Made by a program: the position numbers and the translations under genes. Source: Candidatus Nitrotoga sp. M5 (GTDB taxonomy: Bacteria > Pseudomonadota > Gammaproteobacteria > Burkholderiales > Gallionellaceae). From it: a DNA stretch of 64,000 nucleotides. The stretch lies in the NCBI RefSeq assembly GCF_927904885.1, contig NZ_CAKMNW010000007.1:1-64000 (forward strand), in the 5' to 3' direction. The notes under the pieces are model-generated. The model had not been told where the DNA came from, searched no databases, and saw only the letters and a list, made by a program, of their open reading frames with translations. This document shows, piece after piece, positions 34,937 through 44,210 of the stretch; the first letter of the stretch is position 1, and each line of letters starts with the position of its first letter.

Positions 34937-35441
34937 GACTTTCCCTTGAACAATAATTCAAAATAAACGTGGCCACATCCTTTGGCGCGTTAATATCAAG
35001 CACAGGTAGCGGAAATTTGTCTTCGCTGTTTGTCACAACTGCAATAATACCCGGTTCGGATGGATATAGACTTTCAGCCCCAGTCTCTTTGCGATGCACT
35101 TCCAGTTTTGGTATGGCTGCATGTTTGTAACCCTCTGCCAATATAAGGTCATAAGCTGTGAACCGTGAACAAAGATATTCCAAGGTAGGCTCCGTTTCAT
35201 CGCTCAGCTCATGCATTAACGCCCATCTTTGCGAAGAAACAATCAACACTTCGCTTGCACCTGCCTTGCGATGACGGTAGGTATCTTTACCTGGTTTGTC
35301 GATATCAAAATCATGATGGGCATGCTTGATAACGGCAATACGCAAGCCTTGTGCAGTCAAAAAAGGAATAACTTTTTCCAGTAATGTCGTTTTACCACTA
35401 CCGGAATAACCCGCGAAGCCAATAATTTTCTTATCAAACAT
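34926..35441 (-). CDS. mobB: Molybdopterin-guanine dinucleotide biosynthesis adapter MobB
   Basis: A 171-residue GTP-binding P-loop protein of the MobB family that assists MobA in forming the guanine dinucleotide cofactor. Walker A is GYSGSGKTTLLEKV (about 11-24). Then come IKHAHHDFDIDKPGKDTYRHRKAGA, the family stretch near residues 38-62, LILAEGYKHAAIPKLEVHR (Walker B region), and the C-terminal DINAPKDVATFIL. It is the first gene of the minus-strand operon; a 465-base gap with hairpins separates it from the divergent nth. Confidence 0.92.
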   Translation of the reverse strand: MFDKKIIGFAGYSGSGKTTLLEKVIPFLTAQGLRIAVIKHAHHDFDIDKPGKDTYRHRKAGASEVLIVSSQRWALMHELSDETEPTLEYLCSRFTAYDLILAEGYKHAAIPKLEVHRKETGAESLYPSEPGIIAVVTNSEDKFPLPVLDINAPKDVATFILNYCSRESHEI

Positions 35442-35906
35442 AAAGTTTATTTAAACGCACGTGACTAAATTGTGGCGTGAGCGTAGCGTACAGTCAACCC
35501 ATCCGTCAAGACTGAAGTCAATCTAACTTAAGCGCAATAATATATCCCTATCACAACAACACTACGTCACTTCATTTTCGCCAGCACGCGAGCCTATGCA
35601 CTCTTCGACCCCATATTAAAATGCTATTTTCACATCTCGATATTTCATCTCAAAACTTGATGCTCCTCTGCTATCCCGGCAAACCTTAAGCACCAATAAA
35701 AGATTTATTACTTCAGTCTCTAATGACCCACAAGTTGTCATGTAAAATATTAACCAGACTACGAAAAATGAGACATGCATCATCCGAACGAAATAATCTT
35801 CCGTTTTTCGGATGCTGCATTCAGAAGAAACAGCATCCCTTATGCAAATTTATCCATATATGAGCAACGACCCTGCAGCCCAATTTTGCTTGTGTGAGAC
35901 TACATC
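35442..35906. other. Intergenic region between divergent mobB and nth
   Basis: No gene is seen. It must hold the promoters of both divergent transcripts, but I cannot assign boxes. The notable structure is a pair of hairpins at 35781-35838, listed separately. The leftmost 150 bases after mobB are AT-rich with no clear features. Confidence 0.4.
35781..35838 (+). promoter_or_regulatory. Two overlapping, mutually exclusive hairpins before nth
   Basis: CATCCGA (35781-35787) pairs with TCGGATG (35808-35814), while GGATGCTG (35810-35817) pairs with CAGCATCC (35831-35838). The two stems share GGATG, so only one can form. The second ends 68 bases before the nth start. The layout resembles an attenuator or an alternative-structure leader, but there is no leader peptide and no T-run. 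Confidence 0.35.
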
Positions 35907-36539
35907 GTGAACCCAGCAAAACGGCAGGAAATTTTTCTACGCCTGCAAGCAGCCAATCCGCACCCTACCACTGAGCTGGAATACCACTCAGCGTTTGAAC
36001 TCTTGGTGGCGGTAACCCTCTCGGCACAAGCTACTGATGTCAGCGTAAATTCCGCCACACGGCAATTATTTCCAGTGGCAAACACCCCACAGGGCATTCT
36101 CGACTTGGGCGAAGAAAAATTGCGTGATTATGTGCAGCGCATCGGACTTTACAAAACCAAGGCCAAGCACATTATTCATACCTGCCGACTATTATTGGAA
36201 CATCATGGTGGCACAGTACCGCAGACGCGTGAGGCGTTGGAAGCACTGCCAGGCGTAGGACGCAAAACCGCAAACGTAATACTCAACACTGCCTTTGGCC
36301 ACCCCACCATCGCTGTGGATACACACATCTTTCGCGTATCCAACCGCACCGGCCTTGCCCCCGGCAAGACCGTGCTAGAAGTAGAACTAAAATTACTCAA
36401 GTTCGTGCCGGACAAATTCAAACATAATGCACACCATTGGCTGATCCTGCATGGTCGCTATGTATGCCAAGCGCGCAAACCAAAATGTGGTATTTGTAGC
36501 ATCGTTGATCTGTGCGAATACCCTCACAAGGAAATATAA
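35907..36539 (+). CDS. nth: Endonuclease III (DNA glycosylase/AP lyase)
   Basis: A 210-residue base-excision repair glycosylase that removes oxidised pyrimidines and nicks the abasic site. The helix-hairpin-helix is LEALPGVGRKTANVILN (catalytic Lys in GVGRKT), with the catalytic Asp in VDTHIFRV. The [4Fe-4S] cluster loop near the C-terminus has four cysteines, starting at Cys187, the same position as in E. coli, with the C-X6-C-X2-C-X5-C spacing. The GTG start matches the family start (NPAKRQEIFLRLQ). The stop overlaps the next gene (TAATG). Confidence 0.95.
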   Translation: MNPAKRQEIFLRLQAANPHPTTELEYHSAFELLVAVTLSAQATDVSVNSATRQLFPVANTPQGILDLGEEKLRDYVQRIGLYKTKAKHIIHTCRLLLEHHGGTVPQTREALEALPGVGRKTANVILNTAFGHPTIAVDTHIFRVSNRTGLAPGKTVLEVELKLLKFVPDKFKHNAHHWLILHGRYVCQARKPKCGICSIVDLCEYPHKEI

Positions 36540-36961
36540 TGTTCAATCCCAGCAGAGATGAAGCACGAATGTTTCTGATCGATACCTGGCGCAAGCGTCG
36601 CGCAGGTACATTACTCACGCCACTGGAAGACCTCGCTGCGCAACTTATCGAAAAACATCCTGAGTATTACGCAATACTGGAAAACCCAGAACGCTACAAG
36701 GATAAAGATTACACACCAGAACAAGGCACGACTAACCCATTTCTGCACCTGATGATGCACCTCACCATCGAGGAACAGATTTCCATCGACCAGCCGCATG
36801 GCATTCGCGAACGCTTTCAGCGTCTTGTCACACAACATCAATCAGAACACAACGCCCAACATCGCATGATGGAATGTCTGGGTGAAATGATCTGGCAGGC
36901 ACAACGAAACGGCACAGCACCCGATGCAAATGTATATTTGAATTGTCTGGAGGAGAAATAG
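36539..36961 (+). CDS. DUF1841 family protein
   Basis: A 140-residue proteobacterial protein of unknown function, DUF1841 family. Signs are FNPSRDEARMFLIDTWRKR, PLEDLAAQLIEKHPEYY, and the conserved NPFLHLMMHLTIEEQISIDQP. It is alpha-helical, cytoplasmic, and has no known active site. The start is in the nth stop codon (TAATG), so it is co-translated with it, a conserved arrangement in betaproteobacteria. The frame is open upstream to 36512 but only inside nth. Its stop overlaps the next start by one base. Confidence 0.9.
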   Translation: MFNPSRDEARMFLIDTWRKRRAGTLLTPLEDLAAQLIEKHPEYYAILENPERYKDKDYTPEQGTTNPFLHLMMHLTIEEQISIDQPHGIRERFQRLVTQHQSEHNAQHRMMECLGEMIWQAQRNGTAPDANVYLNCLEEK

Positions 36962-37497
36962 TGGCTAATCGTTTAAGCAAAATTGTCACCCGCACGGGAG
37001 ATAAGGGAACCACCGGGCTAGCCGATGGCACCCGCGTGGAAAAGCATTGCGCACGCATTCATGCTATCGGCAGCATAGATGAACTCAACAGCCATCTCGG
37101 CGTACTGCTCGCTGAAACTTTATTGGATGACGTGCGTGACTTGATGCTGCATATTCAGCATGACTTGTTCGACCTCGGTGGCGCACTGGCATATCCTGCT
37201 GCCCAATTTACCGAAGACAAGCTTCTGTATATGGATACTGCCATTGCTCACTATAACGCCGACCTGCCACCACTTAAAGAATTCATACTGCCAGGTGGAA
37301 CCCGTGCCGCGGCACAATGCCATGTGGCGCGTACCGTGGCACGCCGCGCTGAAAGAGACTTCAACGCGCTCGCTCAGCTCGAAACCGTGCCGCAATATGG
37401 CCTGCCCTACCTGAACCGTCTTTCTGATTTATTGTTCATACTCTGCCGTGAAATCAATCGCACAATGGGACAAAAAGAAACGTTATGGCAAAGGTAA
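36961..37497 (+). CDS. Cob(I)yrinic acid a,c-diamide adenosyltransferase, PduO type
   Basis: A 178-residue PduO-type ATP:cob(I)alamin adenosyltransferase that makes adenosylcobalamin. Motifs are SKIVTRTGDKGTTGLADGTR (ATP loop, about 5-24), IHAIGSIDELNSHLGVLL, FILPGGTRAAAQCHVARTVARRAER, and PYLNRLSDLLFILCREIN. The GTG start at 36961 shares a base with the DUF1841 stop and has GGAGG 8 bases upstream. Length is typical (about 185). Confidence 0.92.
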   Translation: MANRLSKIVTRTGDKGTTGLADGTRVEKHCARIHAIGSIDELNSHLGVLLAETLLDDVRDLMLHIQHDLFDLGGALAYPAAQFTEDKLLYMDTAIAHYNADLPPLKEFILPGGTRAAAQCHVARTVARRAERDFNALAQLETVPQYGLPYLNRLSDLLFILCREINRTMGQKETLWQR

Positions 37498-38141
37498 TTT
37501 GTGAAGCGGCAAGAGACATAACCGTCAATCGCATACTCCCGCATTTTGTCAAAGATTGCCGTCGATAGATCAAACAAACAACATTAAGCTGAAACTCTCA
37601 GAGTGTCCGTAGTTTGTCCGTATACAAGACAGAGCCATTACAGCAAATCAATAGAAGAACAAATTACATTAGACGCCAAGGAAAGCGCGACTCCATTTGT
37701 TAGCGTGTCCCGTCTCAACGTAGCGACAAAATGCAAAGCAATTGACGAATATTCTTACACTTTTCATTAGAAACATATTATTTGATTTATTACACTCATC
37801 TTTAAATAAATTAAGATATTGTAAATAAAACATATTCAATTATTCGTTATTGCCTGGCATGGTTCATGCTTGCAAACAAGGTAGCATCATTACTCTCATT
37901 TTCTGTATCTTAAAGGCCCTTATGAAATTTAATTTTTTGATCATTGCTTCTACTCGATAGTTGTGTTAATACATAAATCAACTATGTTAATGTGGCAGAA
38001 AAAAAATGTCTCTGGCAATAAATTGTGTCTGCAACATCACACGGCATAATTACCAGCGTAACGTCCGTCTGAATTTACAAAGCCTAGTCACATTGAATCA
38101 TCGAATATCCTCGATTTAACCAACAATTTCAGGAGATCAAT
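37498..38141. other. Gap before the beta-helix genes
   Basis: About 640 bases with no supported gene. The middle is very AT-rich and probably contains the promoter of the beta-helix pair. I see no terminator with a clear stem after the adenosyltransferase gene and no repeated elements. Confidence 0.4.
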
Positions 38142-39062
38142 ATGTTTAATAAATCCCCACTTGTATATATATTTACTCTTGTATGTGCCGTGACAATCAC
38201 CCCTGCACATGCCATCCAACGGGCTTCTGTCGCATCTTACGGGAATGATGCCAACATCTGCAGCTCCTCCTTCCCATGCCGCACATTTGGCAAGGCGGTA
38301 ACTGTAGTCGATCCCAACGGGGAGGTCGTGGCACTCGATTCCGCCGGCTTTGGTTCTGTCACGCTTACCCAGTCCATCTCACTGACGGCTGCCCCAGGTG
38401 TCGTTGCCGGCGTTACCGTCTTTTCAGGTGCCGGAATTACAATCGCCACTCCCGGCGTAAATGTGGTATTGCGCGGCCTGACTATCAATAGCCAAGGCGG
38501 TGCTACCGGAGTTTCAATGACCGCTGGCGCCAAGCTTTCAATCGAAAACTGTGTCATATCTAACTTTAGTAGCGTCACCCAACGTGGTATTTTTGTAAAC
38601 ACCCCAGCTACGGTGCGAATAGTTAATACCCTTGTTCGCGACAGCGACATTGGCGTTGAATTTCAAGGGGGAGCTACGGCCGATATCTCTGGTTCTCAGT
38701 TTCTCGGAAATGGCAATGGCATCCTTGCTACAAGCACAGCGGGCACAACTACGGCTGTTACCATCAGTGATACTACCGTGACAGGGGGAATCAACGGCAT
38801 TGAGGCATTTTCAAGCACATCCGGAACGTCCCGGATAGATATGATGCGTGCGACAGTAACGGATAATGCCGAAGGTGTAAAAACGTCTGCCTCGTCCGGC
38901 ATTGCCAAGATCACCCTCAGCGACAGCATGGTGACAGGAAATGGAATTGGAATTTCTTGGCCCAGTGGAACGCTAAACACACTTGTCAATAATACCGTGA
39001 CCGATAACATAACGAACGCTTCCCCGGCACTTGGCGGCCCCAATCAAATTCCACTTATGTAA
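38142..39062 (+). CDS. Secreted right-handed beta-helix protein 1
   Basis: A 306-residue secreted protein. The signal peptide (MFNKSPLVYIFTLVCAV, cleavage after PAHA near 24) is followed by IQRASVASYGNDANIC, then a possible disulfide pair Cys40/Cys46 in NICSSSFPCRTF. The rest is a run of short strand-turn repeats of beta-helix type (VNVVLRGLTINSQGG, SIENCVISNF, VRIVNTLVRDSDIGVEF, TADISGSQFLGNGNGI, DTTVTGGINGIEAF, ITLSDSMVTGNGIGIS). Such helices bind or cleave polysaccharide, or form adhesins. No catalytic set is clear. AGGAG lies 6 bases before the ATG. A paralogue lies 73 bases downstream. Confidence 0.87.
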   Translation: MFNKSPLVYIFTLVCAVTITPAHAIQRASVASYGNDANICSSSFPCRTFGKAVTVVDPNGEVVALDSAGFGSVTLTQSISLTAAPGVVAGVTVFSGAGITIATPGVNVVLRGLTINSQGGATGVSMTAGAKLSIENCVISNFSSVTQRGIFVNTPATVRIVNTLVRDSDIGVEFQGGATADISGSQFLGNGNGILATSTAGTTTAVTISDTTVTGGINGIEAFSSTSGTSRIDMMRATVTDNAEGVKTSASSGIAKITLSDSMVTGNGIGISWPSGTLNTLVNNTVTDNITNASPALGGPNQIPLM

Positions 39063-39135
39063 AACCAGCGGAACCCGGGCGTATCCGAGGCAGCCAGGAA
39101 GACTCAAGCCGTAAAATAAAGCAAAGGAGTTCATA

Positions 39136-40077
39136 ATGTTAAGAAATTTCACAGCTGCATATTTGTTTGCTATTTTGTATGCCTTCATGGCGACCCCTGC
39201 ACAGGCCATCCAACGAGCTTCTGTCGCTTCTTATGGGAATGATGCCAACATCTGCAGCTCCTCATCCCCATGCCGCACATTTGCCAAGGCGGTGACTGTG
39301 GTCGATCCCAACGGTGAGGTCGTGGCACTCGATTCCGCCGGTTATGGTACTGTCACGCTCACCCAGTCAATCTCGCTGACGGCCGCCCCAGGGGCCGTTG
39401 CCGGCATTACCGTCTTTCCGGGTACAAACGGTGTGACGATCGCCACTCCTGGGGTGAATGTAGTACTGCGTGGCCTGACTATCAATAGCCAAGGCGGTGA
39501 TACTGGGATTTTAATGACCGCTGGCGACAAGCTTTCGATCGAAAACTGTGTCATTTCTAATTTTTCGATCAGTGGCAGTGCCTTTAACCAGATCGCTATT
39601 TTCGTTGAAGCAGCTGCAACGGTGCGAGTGGTTAAAACCCTTATTCGAGATAATGACATAGGGGCTCAATTTCTAAAGGGCGCTACAGCTGACATTTCTG
39701 GATCGACGTTTTTTGGTAATACAAGTGCCGGCATCATTGCACAAAATTCCACAGCTGGCTCGACCACTACTGTTGCTATAAACAAAACTGTCGTGGCAGG
39801 AAGTAGCATCGGCATATACTCACTAGCGGACACCAATACTGCCTCAGCAAAAGTAGATATAACCCATTCGATAGTTTCAAATTCTGGCATAGGCGTTGCT
39901 TCCGAAAGCGCAGCTGGTGCCGCCTCGGTTAGTATGCGCAAGAACATGGTGACAGGAAGCAGTACACACGGGTTATCACAATTATTCAGTGGAACGCTGA
40001 CATCTTACGGCAAAAATGCCCTGTCGAATAACGCCATAAACGTAGCTGGCACACTAACCACAGCAGCCCCCCTTTAA
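39136..40077 (+). CDS. Secreted right-handed beta-helix protein 2
   Basis: A 313-residue paralogue of the previous gene. The signal peptide (FAILYAFMATPAQA) and the disulfide-pair segment (Cys40, Cys46) are at the same positions, and the first 130 residues are close to identical between the two, including at the DNA level. The second half diverges, keeping only the beta-helix turns (VRVVKTLIRDNDIGAQF, TADISGSTFFGNTSAG, TVVAGSSIGIYSL). This shows a tandem duplication with a conserved N-terminal part and a fast-changing C-terminal part. AGGAG precedes the ATG by 7 bases. No PEP-CTERM tail is present on either copy. Confidence 0.87.
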   Translation: MLRNFTAAYLFAILYAFMATPAQAIQRASVASYGNDANICSSSSPCRTFAKAVTVVDPNGEVVALDSAGYGTVTLTQSISLTAAPGAVAGITVFPGTNGVTIATPGVNVVLRGLTINSQGGDTGILMTAGDKLSIENCVISNFSISGSAFNQIAIFVEAAATVRVVKTLIRDNDIGAQFLKGATADISGSTFFGNTSAGIIAQNSTAGSTTTVAINKTVVAGSSIGIYSLADTNTASAKVDITHSIVSNSGIGVASESAAGAASVSMRKNMVTGSSTHGLSQLFSGTLTSYGKNALSNNAINVAGTLTTAAPL

Positions 40078-40666
40078 TCCGCTGACTTAAGCACATTTAA
40101 GGCATCTGGAACGGTAAATTTTCAGACTGTTATGTGATACCAAGTTAAACTGCCTCCGCAATTGAAAGTGGCTTATTGGGGTAGGCCCCTACAATGGTGG
40201 TGTAAACCAAACCCTGAGCCGCCCAAAACGGTTATAACCTTGTCTCATCCAGTCATCATGCCAATCATTACTCGGATCCACGTACTATTCGGTTATGGTA
40301 CTTTTCGAAGGCACCTCTAATACACACTTCAATCTTGCATGGTTGATTGAAAAATGAAATAACACTTTGAAGCCTGATGGAGCGTAACTTAAGCTGTTGA
40401 ATATAAATTCAATACGAACAACTAATATTCAAAAATAGGCTGAATTAAGCACAGGAATTGAAAAGACATATTAAAGACTTTTTAACTCACGTTAGCAATA
40501 ACATATGCCTGAAATTTTGTTGAATAAGATTGGAGCCAAGTGACCCGCATGGGTGAAGCTTTTCAATGAGGACATCACTCGGTTTTGACCCTGCATTACT
40601 ACGTAACCAGCCGCGTTATTGCAGCGGCAAAATGTAAAGATGTTTCGATAATTCAAATGCGCACCG
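40078..40666. other. Gap between beta-helix genes and second polysaccharide locus
   Basis: No supported gene on either strand. It separates two transcription units that converge here (beta-helix genes on +, glycosyltransferase on -). I found no strong terminator hairpin. An open minus frame at 40492-40728 overlaps the glycosyltransferase end and looks accidental. Confidence 0.4.
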
Positions 40667-42028
40667 TTAGATCCTACTCTCCAATACTTTTTGGTATTCC
40701 CGCTCAAGCTCATCAACATACTGATCAATATCTATTGGCCGGACAGCAGCTCCTGATAGCTTTTCCAATAGATTGTGGTCGTCTATTAAACGCATGACCA
40801 TTTGAGCCAATCCAGATGCTGAACCTGGGCTAAACAAAAGTCCGTTTTTGCCAGGGTCAATGACGTCTGACAATCCTCCAATGTCTGATGCGATAAGAGG
40901 ACAACCCGCTGCCTGAGCAGATAACGAAACCAACGGCATATTCTCATGCCACAAAGAAGGGATAACCAAGGCATCGATTCCATCCAGTATGACGGGCATT
41001 CTCTCGTTCTCGAAGGTACCAAGAAATTTTATTCTTTTATCACCCATTGCAAGCATACGCAGGCCATCTGCATAGGCGGAATCTCCAGCTGGTGATTTTC
41101 CATAGATCTTGATTGTGACAACAGCATCCGCAGGTAAAAGCCTGCTCGCTTCAACTAATACATGGAGTCCCTTGTGAGGCAACATCGAGCCGATAAAGCC
41201 TAGCACCAAAGGCTTATCTGTTCTCTGCCGTATACGTTTTATATATCCATGACTTTTGATTCCGAATGGCAGAACTCGAAATTTCTCACCCCTTATTCCA
41301 GCAGTTTCAAACATTCTTTTAGCATGACTGGAAGCGACAAAAATTCTTTCCAAGAGGAGGAGTCTGGCGCTAATTATTTCACTTCTTCTTGCCAGAGCCT
41401 GAACATCGCCGACATTGCCTGAAGGCCTTATGTTTGATCTTTTGAGATAACCCAAAATGCGCTCCACGACACAAGTAGGAATGGAACTTACCATTCCAGC
41501 CACCCATTTTGGCTGAGATATAGCAGTCACATGTTTTAGGCAGTTTGCGCCACCGTTAGCAGGCCCATCGCACATTTTTTCATTTGGCAACAGTAGCGTA
41601 TGCGCTGGGCAGACATACCAAAAGTCTGTTGCAGTCAGAAACGCAGGTATCTTTCTTTCTTTGCATGCGTCAATTGCTTTAATTGATAACCGCTCCAAGT
41701 GATGAAAATGCACTACATCCGGTTCGATCTCTACAAGCAGTTGACGAAACCGGGCTTCAAAAACAGGGTTGTCATAGTCATTTTGCATGACACTGCTTTG
41801 CTCTCCCAATGCAGTACGTCCATGCCTGAATCGAATAACGCGGATGGAATCGACCTCATACTCATCAAACCGATTAATGTAGTCTGGCTCATCCTTTTCA
41901 GGATAGCCTGTCACGACCGTAACGGTATGCCCCCTTTGTTTCAAGGCAAGTGCAACACCAAGAACGAGTGTTTCCGTCCCACCAAAATGTTCTGGCAAAA
42001 ACACGTGCGTCGTTAAAAGAATTTTCAT
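40667..42028 (-). CDS. Glycosyltransferase family 4 protein (type A)
   Basis: A 453-residue GT4 enzyme. It starts KILLTTHVFLPEHFGGTETLVLG, the loop of this subgroup (also in the gene at 44903). VVHFHHLERLSIKAIDACKE lies near 115-130, then a cysteine-containing stretch (YVCPAHTLLLPNEKMCDG, NCLKHV). The C-terminal donor half has LVLGFIGSMLPHKGLHVLVEAS, VTIKIYGKSPAGD, IKFLGTFENERMPVILDGIDALVIPSLWHENMPLVSLSAQAAG split over 335-380, and DVIDPGKNGLLF. Adds a sugar to a lipid-linked intermediate. It is the most downstream gene of the minus-strand locus. Confidence 0.87.
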   Translation of the reverse strand: MKILLTTHVFLPEHFGGTETLVLGVALALKQRGHTVTVVTGYPEKDEPDYINRFDEYEVDSIRVIRFRHGRTALGEQSSVMQNDYDNPVFEARFRQLLVEIEPDVVHFHHLERLSIKAIDACKERKIPAFLTATDFWYVCPAHTLLLPNEKMCDGPANGGANCLKHVTAISQPKWVAGMVSSIPTCVVERILGYLKRSNIRPSGNVGDVQALARRSEIISARLLLLERIFVASSHAKRMFETAGIRGEKFRVLPFGIKSHGYIKRIRQRTDKPLVLGFIGSMLPHKGLHVLVEASRLLPADAVVTIKIYGKSPAGDSAYADGLRMLAMGDKRIKFLGTFENERMPVILDGIDALVIPSLWHENMPLVSLSAQAAGCPLIASDIGGLSDVIDPGKNGLLFSPGSASGLAQMVMRLIDDHNLLEKLSGAAVRPIDIDQYVDELEREYQKVLESRI

Positions 42029-42182
42029 TGCATAAATTTCTGGCCCCGGTAACTACCATATGACAGTGTCTCGTCAATTCGCAGCAACCGAGAAATCAAC
42101 ACTTTTAGACCAGTAGCATACCGAGGAAAAAAATAATGAACCGTAAGAAGAATCTTTATATAATCGAAATCCTGAGGTCGGA

Positions 42183-43124
42183 TCAAGTATCTAACTTTTT
42201 CAATTCACGCTTCATCCACAAGGCTGTGCGAACAACGCCATCTCTTAATGGCACCTCGGGCACCCACCCCAACTCATGCATGGCGAGAGAATTGCTGAGT
42301 ATACTCACCGGAACGTCAAAAGAGCGTCCCGGCAGATAGCGACGCTCGATGGAGGTATCTAACACATCCTCTAACAGCTCAATAAGTGCATTCAAACTGG
42401 TACCAGCACCCGAGCTTATATTGAAAACGCTACTCGACCCAGAATAGCTCACAGCTTTCGCAAAGGCATCGGCAACATTACTGATGTAGAGATAATCCCT
42501 AGCCACGCTGCCGTCACCCCAAATATCAACAGGCAACCCATGGAGGGCGCGATGCATAAAAACACCGACTACGCCTTGAGCTGTCTCAACTCGCTGCCGT
42601 TCTCCAAAAGGATTGGCAACCCGCAGGATAATTGCCTTGATTCCATACAACCGCTCATACATAAGCAGATATTTTTCAATGGCAAGTTTTGTAATGCCAT
42701 AAGAAACCTGCGGCTCAGTTGGGTGATGTTCATCTATAGGCAAATATGTTGGTGGTCCATATACCGTGCCGCCAGACGAAATAAAAATAATCTTCGGCAC
42801 TTTGCGTGCCACCATGGCGTTGAGCATCTGCAACGTTGCCACAAGGTTACTTTGAACATCATAGATCGGATCATCATTCGAATTTTTAGGGAGCGTGGTA
42901 GATACCAGATGGAAAATAATATCAGTGCCGTCTATCGCATCCTCCACATCATGAGTGCTGAGCATATCGCCCACCATCCACTCTACCTTTTCGTGTGCTT
43001 CAAACTTGCGATATGGCTCAACGCGAGGACGCTCGAAAATCCGGAGCGAATGTCCATCTCGCAACAAACGCTCGACGATAGCCGAGCCTATAAAGCCCCC
43101 ACCGCCAAAAACAACGCATTTCAT
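42183..43124 (-). CDS. NAD-dependent nucleotide-sugar epimerase/dehydratase
   Basis: A 313-residue short-chain dehydrogenase of the UDP-glucose 4-epimerase-like group. The NAD loop is VVFGGGGFIGSAIV (about 4-17). IIFHLVSTTLPKNS and the active-site pair ISSGGTVYG and SYGITKLAIEKYL (YxxxK) follow, then LRVANPFGERQR and GDGSVARDYLYISNVADAF. The substrate cannot be fixed from the sequence; a UDP-GlcNAc or UDP-glucose 4-epimerase or a 4,6-dehydratase-type reductase is possible. It lies next to GDP-fucose synthase, 41 bases downstream of it. Confidence 0.87.
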   Translation of the reverse strand: MKCVVFGGGGFIGSAIVERLLRDGHSLRIFERPRVEPYRKFEAHEKVEWMVGDMLSTHDVEDAIDGTDIIFHLVSTTLPKNSNDDPIYDVQSNLVATLQMLNAMVARKVPKIIFISSGGTVYGPPTYLPIDEHHPTEPQVSYGITKLAIEKYLLMYERLYGIKAIILRVANPFGERQRVETAQGVVGVFMHRALHGLPVDIWGDGSVARDYLYISNVADAFAKAVSYSGSSSVFNISSGAGTSLNALIELLEDVLDTSIERRYLPGRSFDVPVSILSNSLAMHELGWVPEVPLRDGVVRTALWMKRELKKLDT

Positions 43125-43165
43125 AAATATCCTGTCAGACTAAAGCGAGTTTTAAATCTACCTCA

Positions 43166-44176
43166 TTAATAGGGCAGCGCTCCACCAACAGCGCATTGAT
43201 CAATTCTAACATCACGCCTCAGAAAGTCTGAGTAAGCCAAGCGAAGCCCCTCATAGAATGAGGTACTGGCTTGCCAACCCAACTCCAGATTACGCGAACT
43301 ATCCAATAGTTTCCTAGGGGTACCACCCGGCTTGCTTGGGTCGTAAATTATTTCGCCTTCGTAACCCACCGCTTGTTTGACTAGTTCTGCCAGCTCTTTG
43401 ATCGTAATGTCTTTACCAACGCCAATGTTAATTACCGGCGATAGCCCATAATTACGATTTGCCGCAAGCAATGGTAGGAATTTATCATCAGTTAAGTTCA
43501 TGAGGTGAACACAGGCATCGGCCATATCGTCACTGTAAAGAAACTCCCTTCTAGGAGTCCCTGTACCCCAGACGGTGACATTAGGCGCACGGCTATTTTT
43601 TGCCTCATGAAATTTGCGGATAAGCGCAGGTAGCACATGAGAGTTGTTGAGCTCATAGTTGTCACCAGGGCCATAAAGGTTGGTTGGCATTACAGCCAGA
43701 TACTGAGTGCCATATTGCCTCTTGTAGCTCCAGCACATCTCGATTCCGGCGATTTTGGCCAAGGCGTAGGGGCGGTTTGTTGATTCCAGCGGGCCGGTAA
43801 GGAGGTGCTCCTTCTTCATTGGCTGGGGGCAATCGCGCGGGTAGATGCAGCTCGAGCCAAGAAACAATAAGCGCTTGACCTGGTTTTTGTATGCGGCGTG
43901 AATAATGTTGGTCTGAATAGCCAGGTTCTGATAGATAAAATCGGTCGGATAGTTATTGTTAGCAAGAATGCCGCCCACCTTGGCAGCAGCCAGAAATACA
44001 TACTCGGGTTTTTCTTGCTCGAAGAAATCTTCCGTCTCTGCCTGGTTGATAAGGTTGAGTTCGGCATGGGTTCGGGTAAGCAGGTTTAAATAACCCCCTG
44101 CCTCCAATCGGCGAATAAGGGCCGAACCAACTAAACCTAGGTGACCCGCGATGAAAATTTTATCTTGCAGATTCAT
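43166..44176 (-). CDS. fcl: GDP-L-fucose synthase
   Basis: A 336-residue GDP-4-keto-6-deoxy-D-mannose epimerase/reductase making GDP-L-fucose. It has IFIAGHLGLVGSALIRRL (NADP loop, about 7-24), NLINQAETEDFFEQEKPEYVFLAAAKVGGI, FLGSSCIYPRDCPQPM, the Tyr-Lys pair in RPYALAKIAGIEMC, NLYGPGDNY, LIRKFHEAK, and SKPGGTPRKLLDSS. All are diagnostic of GDP-fucose synthase. The partner GDP-mannose dehydratase gene just upstream is truncated, so fucose would need gmd elsewhere in the genome. Confidence 0.93.
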   Translation of the reverse strand: MNLQDKIFIAGHLGLVGSALIRRLEAGGYLNLLTRTHAELNLINQAETEDFFEQEKPEYVFLAAAKVGGILANNNYPTDFIYQNLAIQTNIIHAAYKNQVKRLLFLGSSCIYPRDCPQPMKKEHLLTGPLESTNRPYALAKIAGIEMCWSYKRQYGTQYLAVMPTNLYGPGDNYELNNSHVLPALIRKFHEAKNSRAPNVTVWGTGTPRREFLYSDDMADACVHLMNLTDDKFLPLLAANRNYGLSPVINIGVGKDITIKELAELVKQAVGYEGEIIYDPSKPGGTPRKLLDSSRNLELGWQASTSFYEGLRLAYSDFLRRDVRIDQCAVGGALPY

Positions 44177-44210
44177 AAATACAACCCTATTCGTGACAAT
44201 TCAGGACCGA

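Noticed and set aside
38142-40077. Beta-helix proteins as PEP-CTERM substrates of XrtA
   Set aside because: Neither C-terminus carries a PEP motif, membrane helix and basic tail; they end at hydrophilic or short ends.
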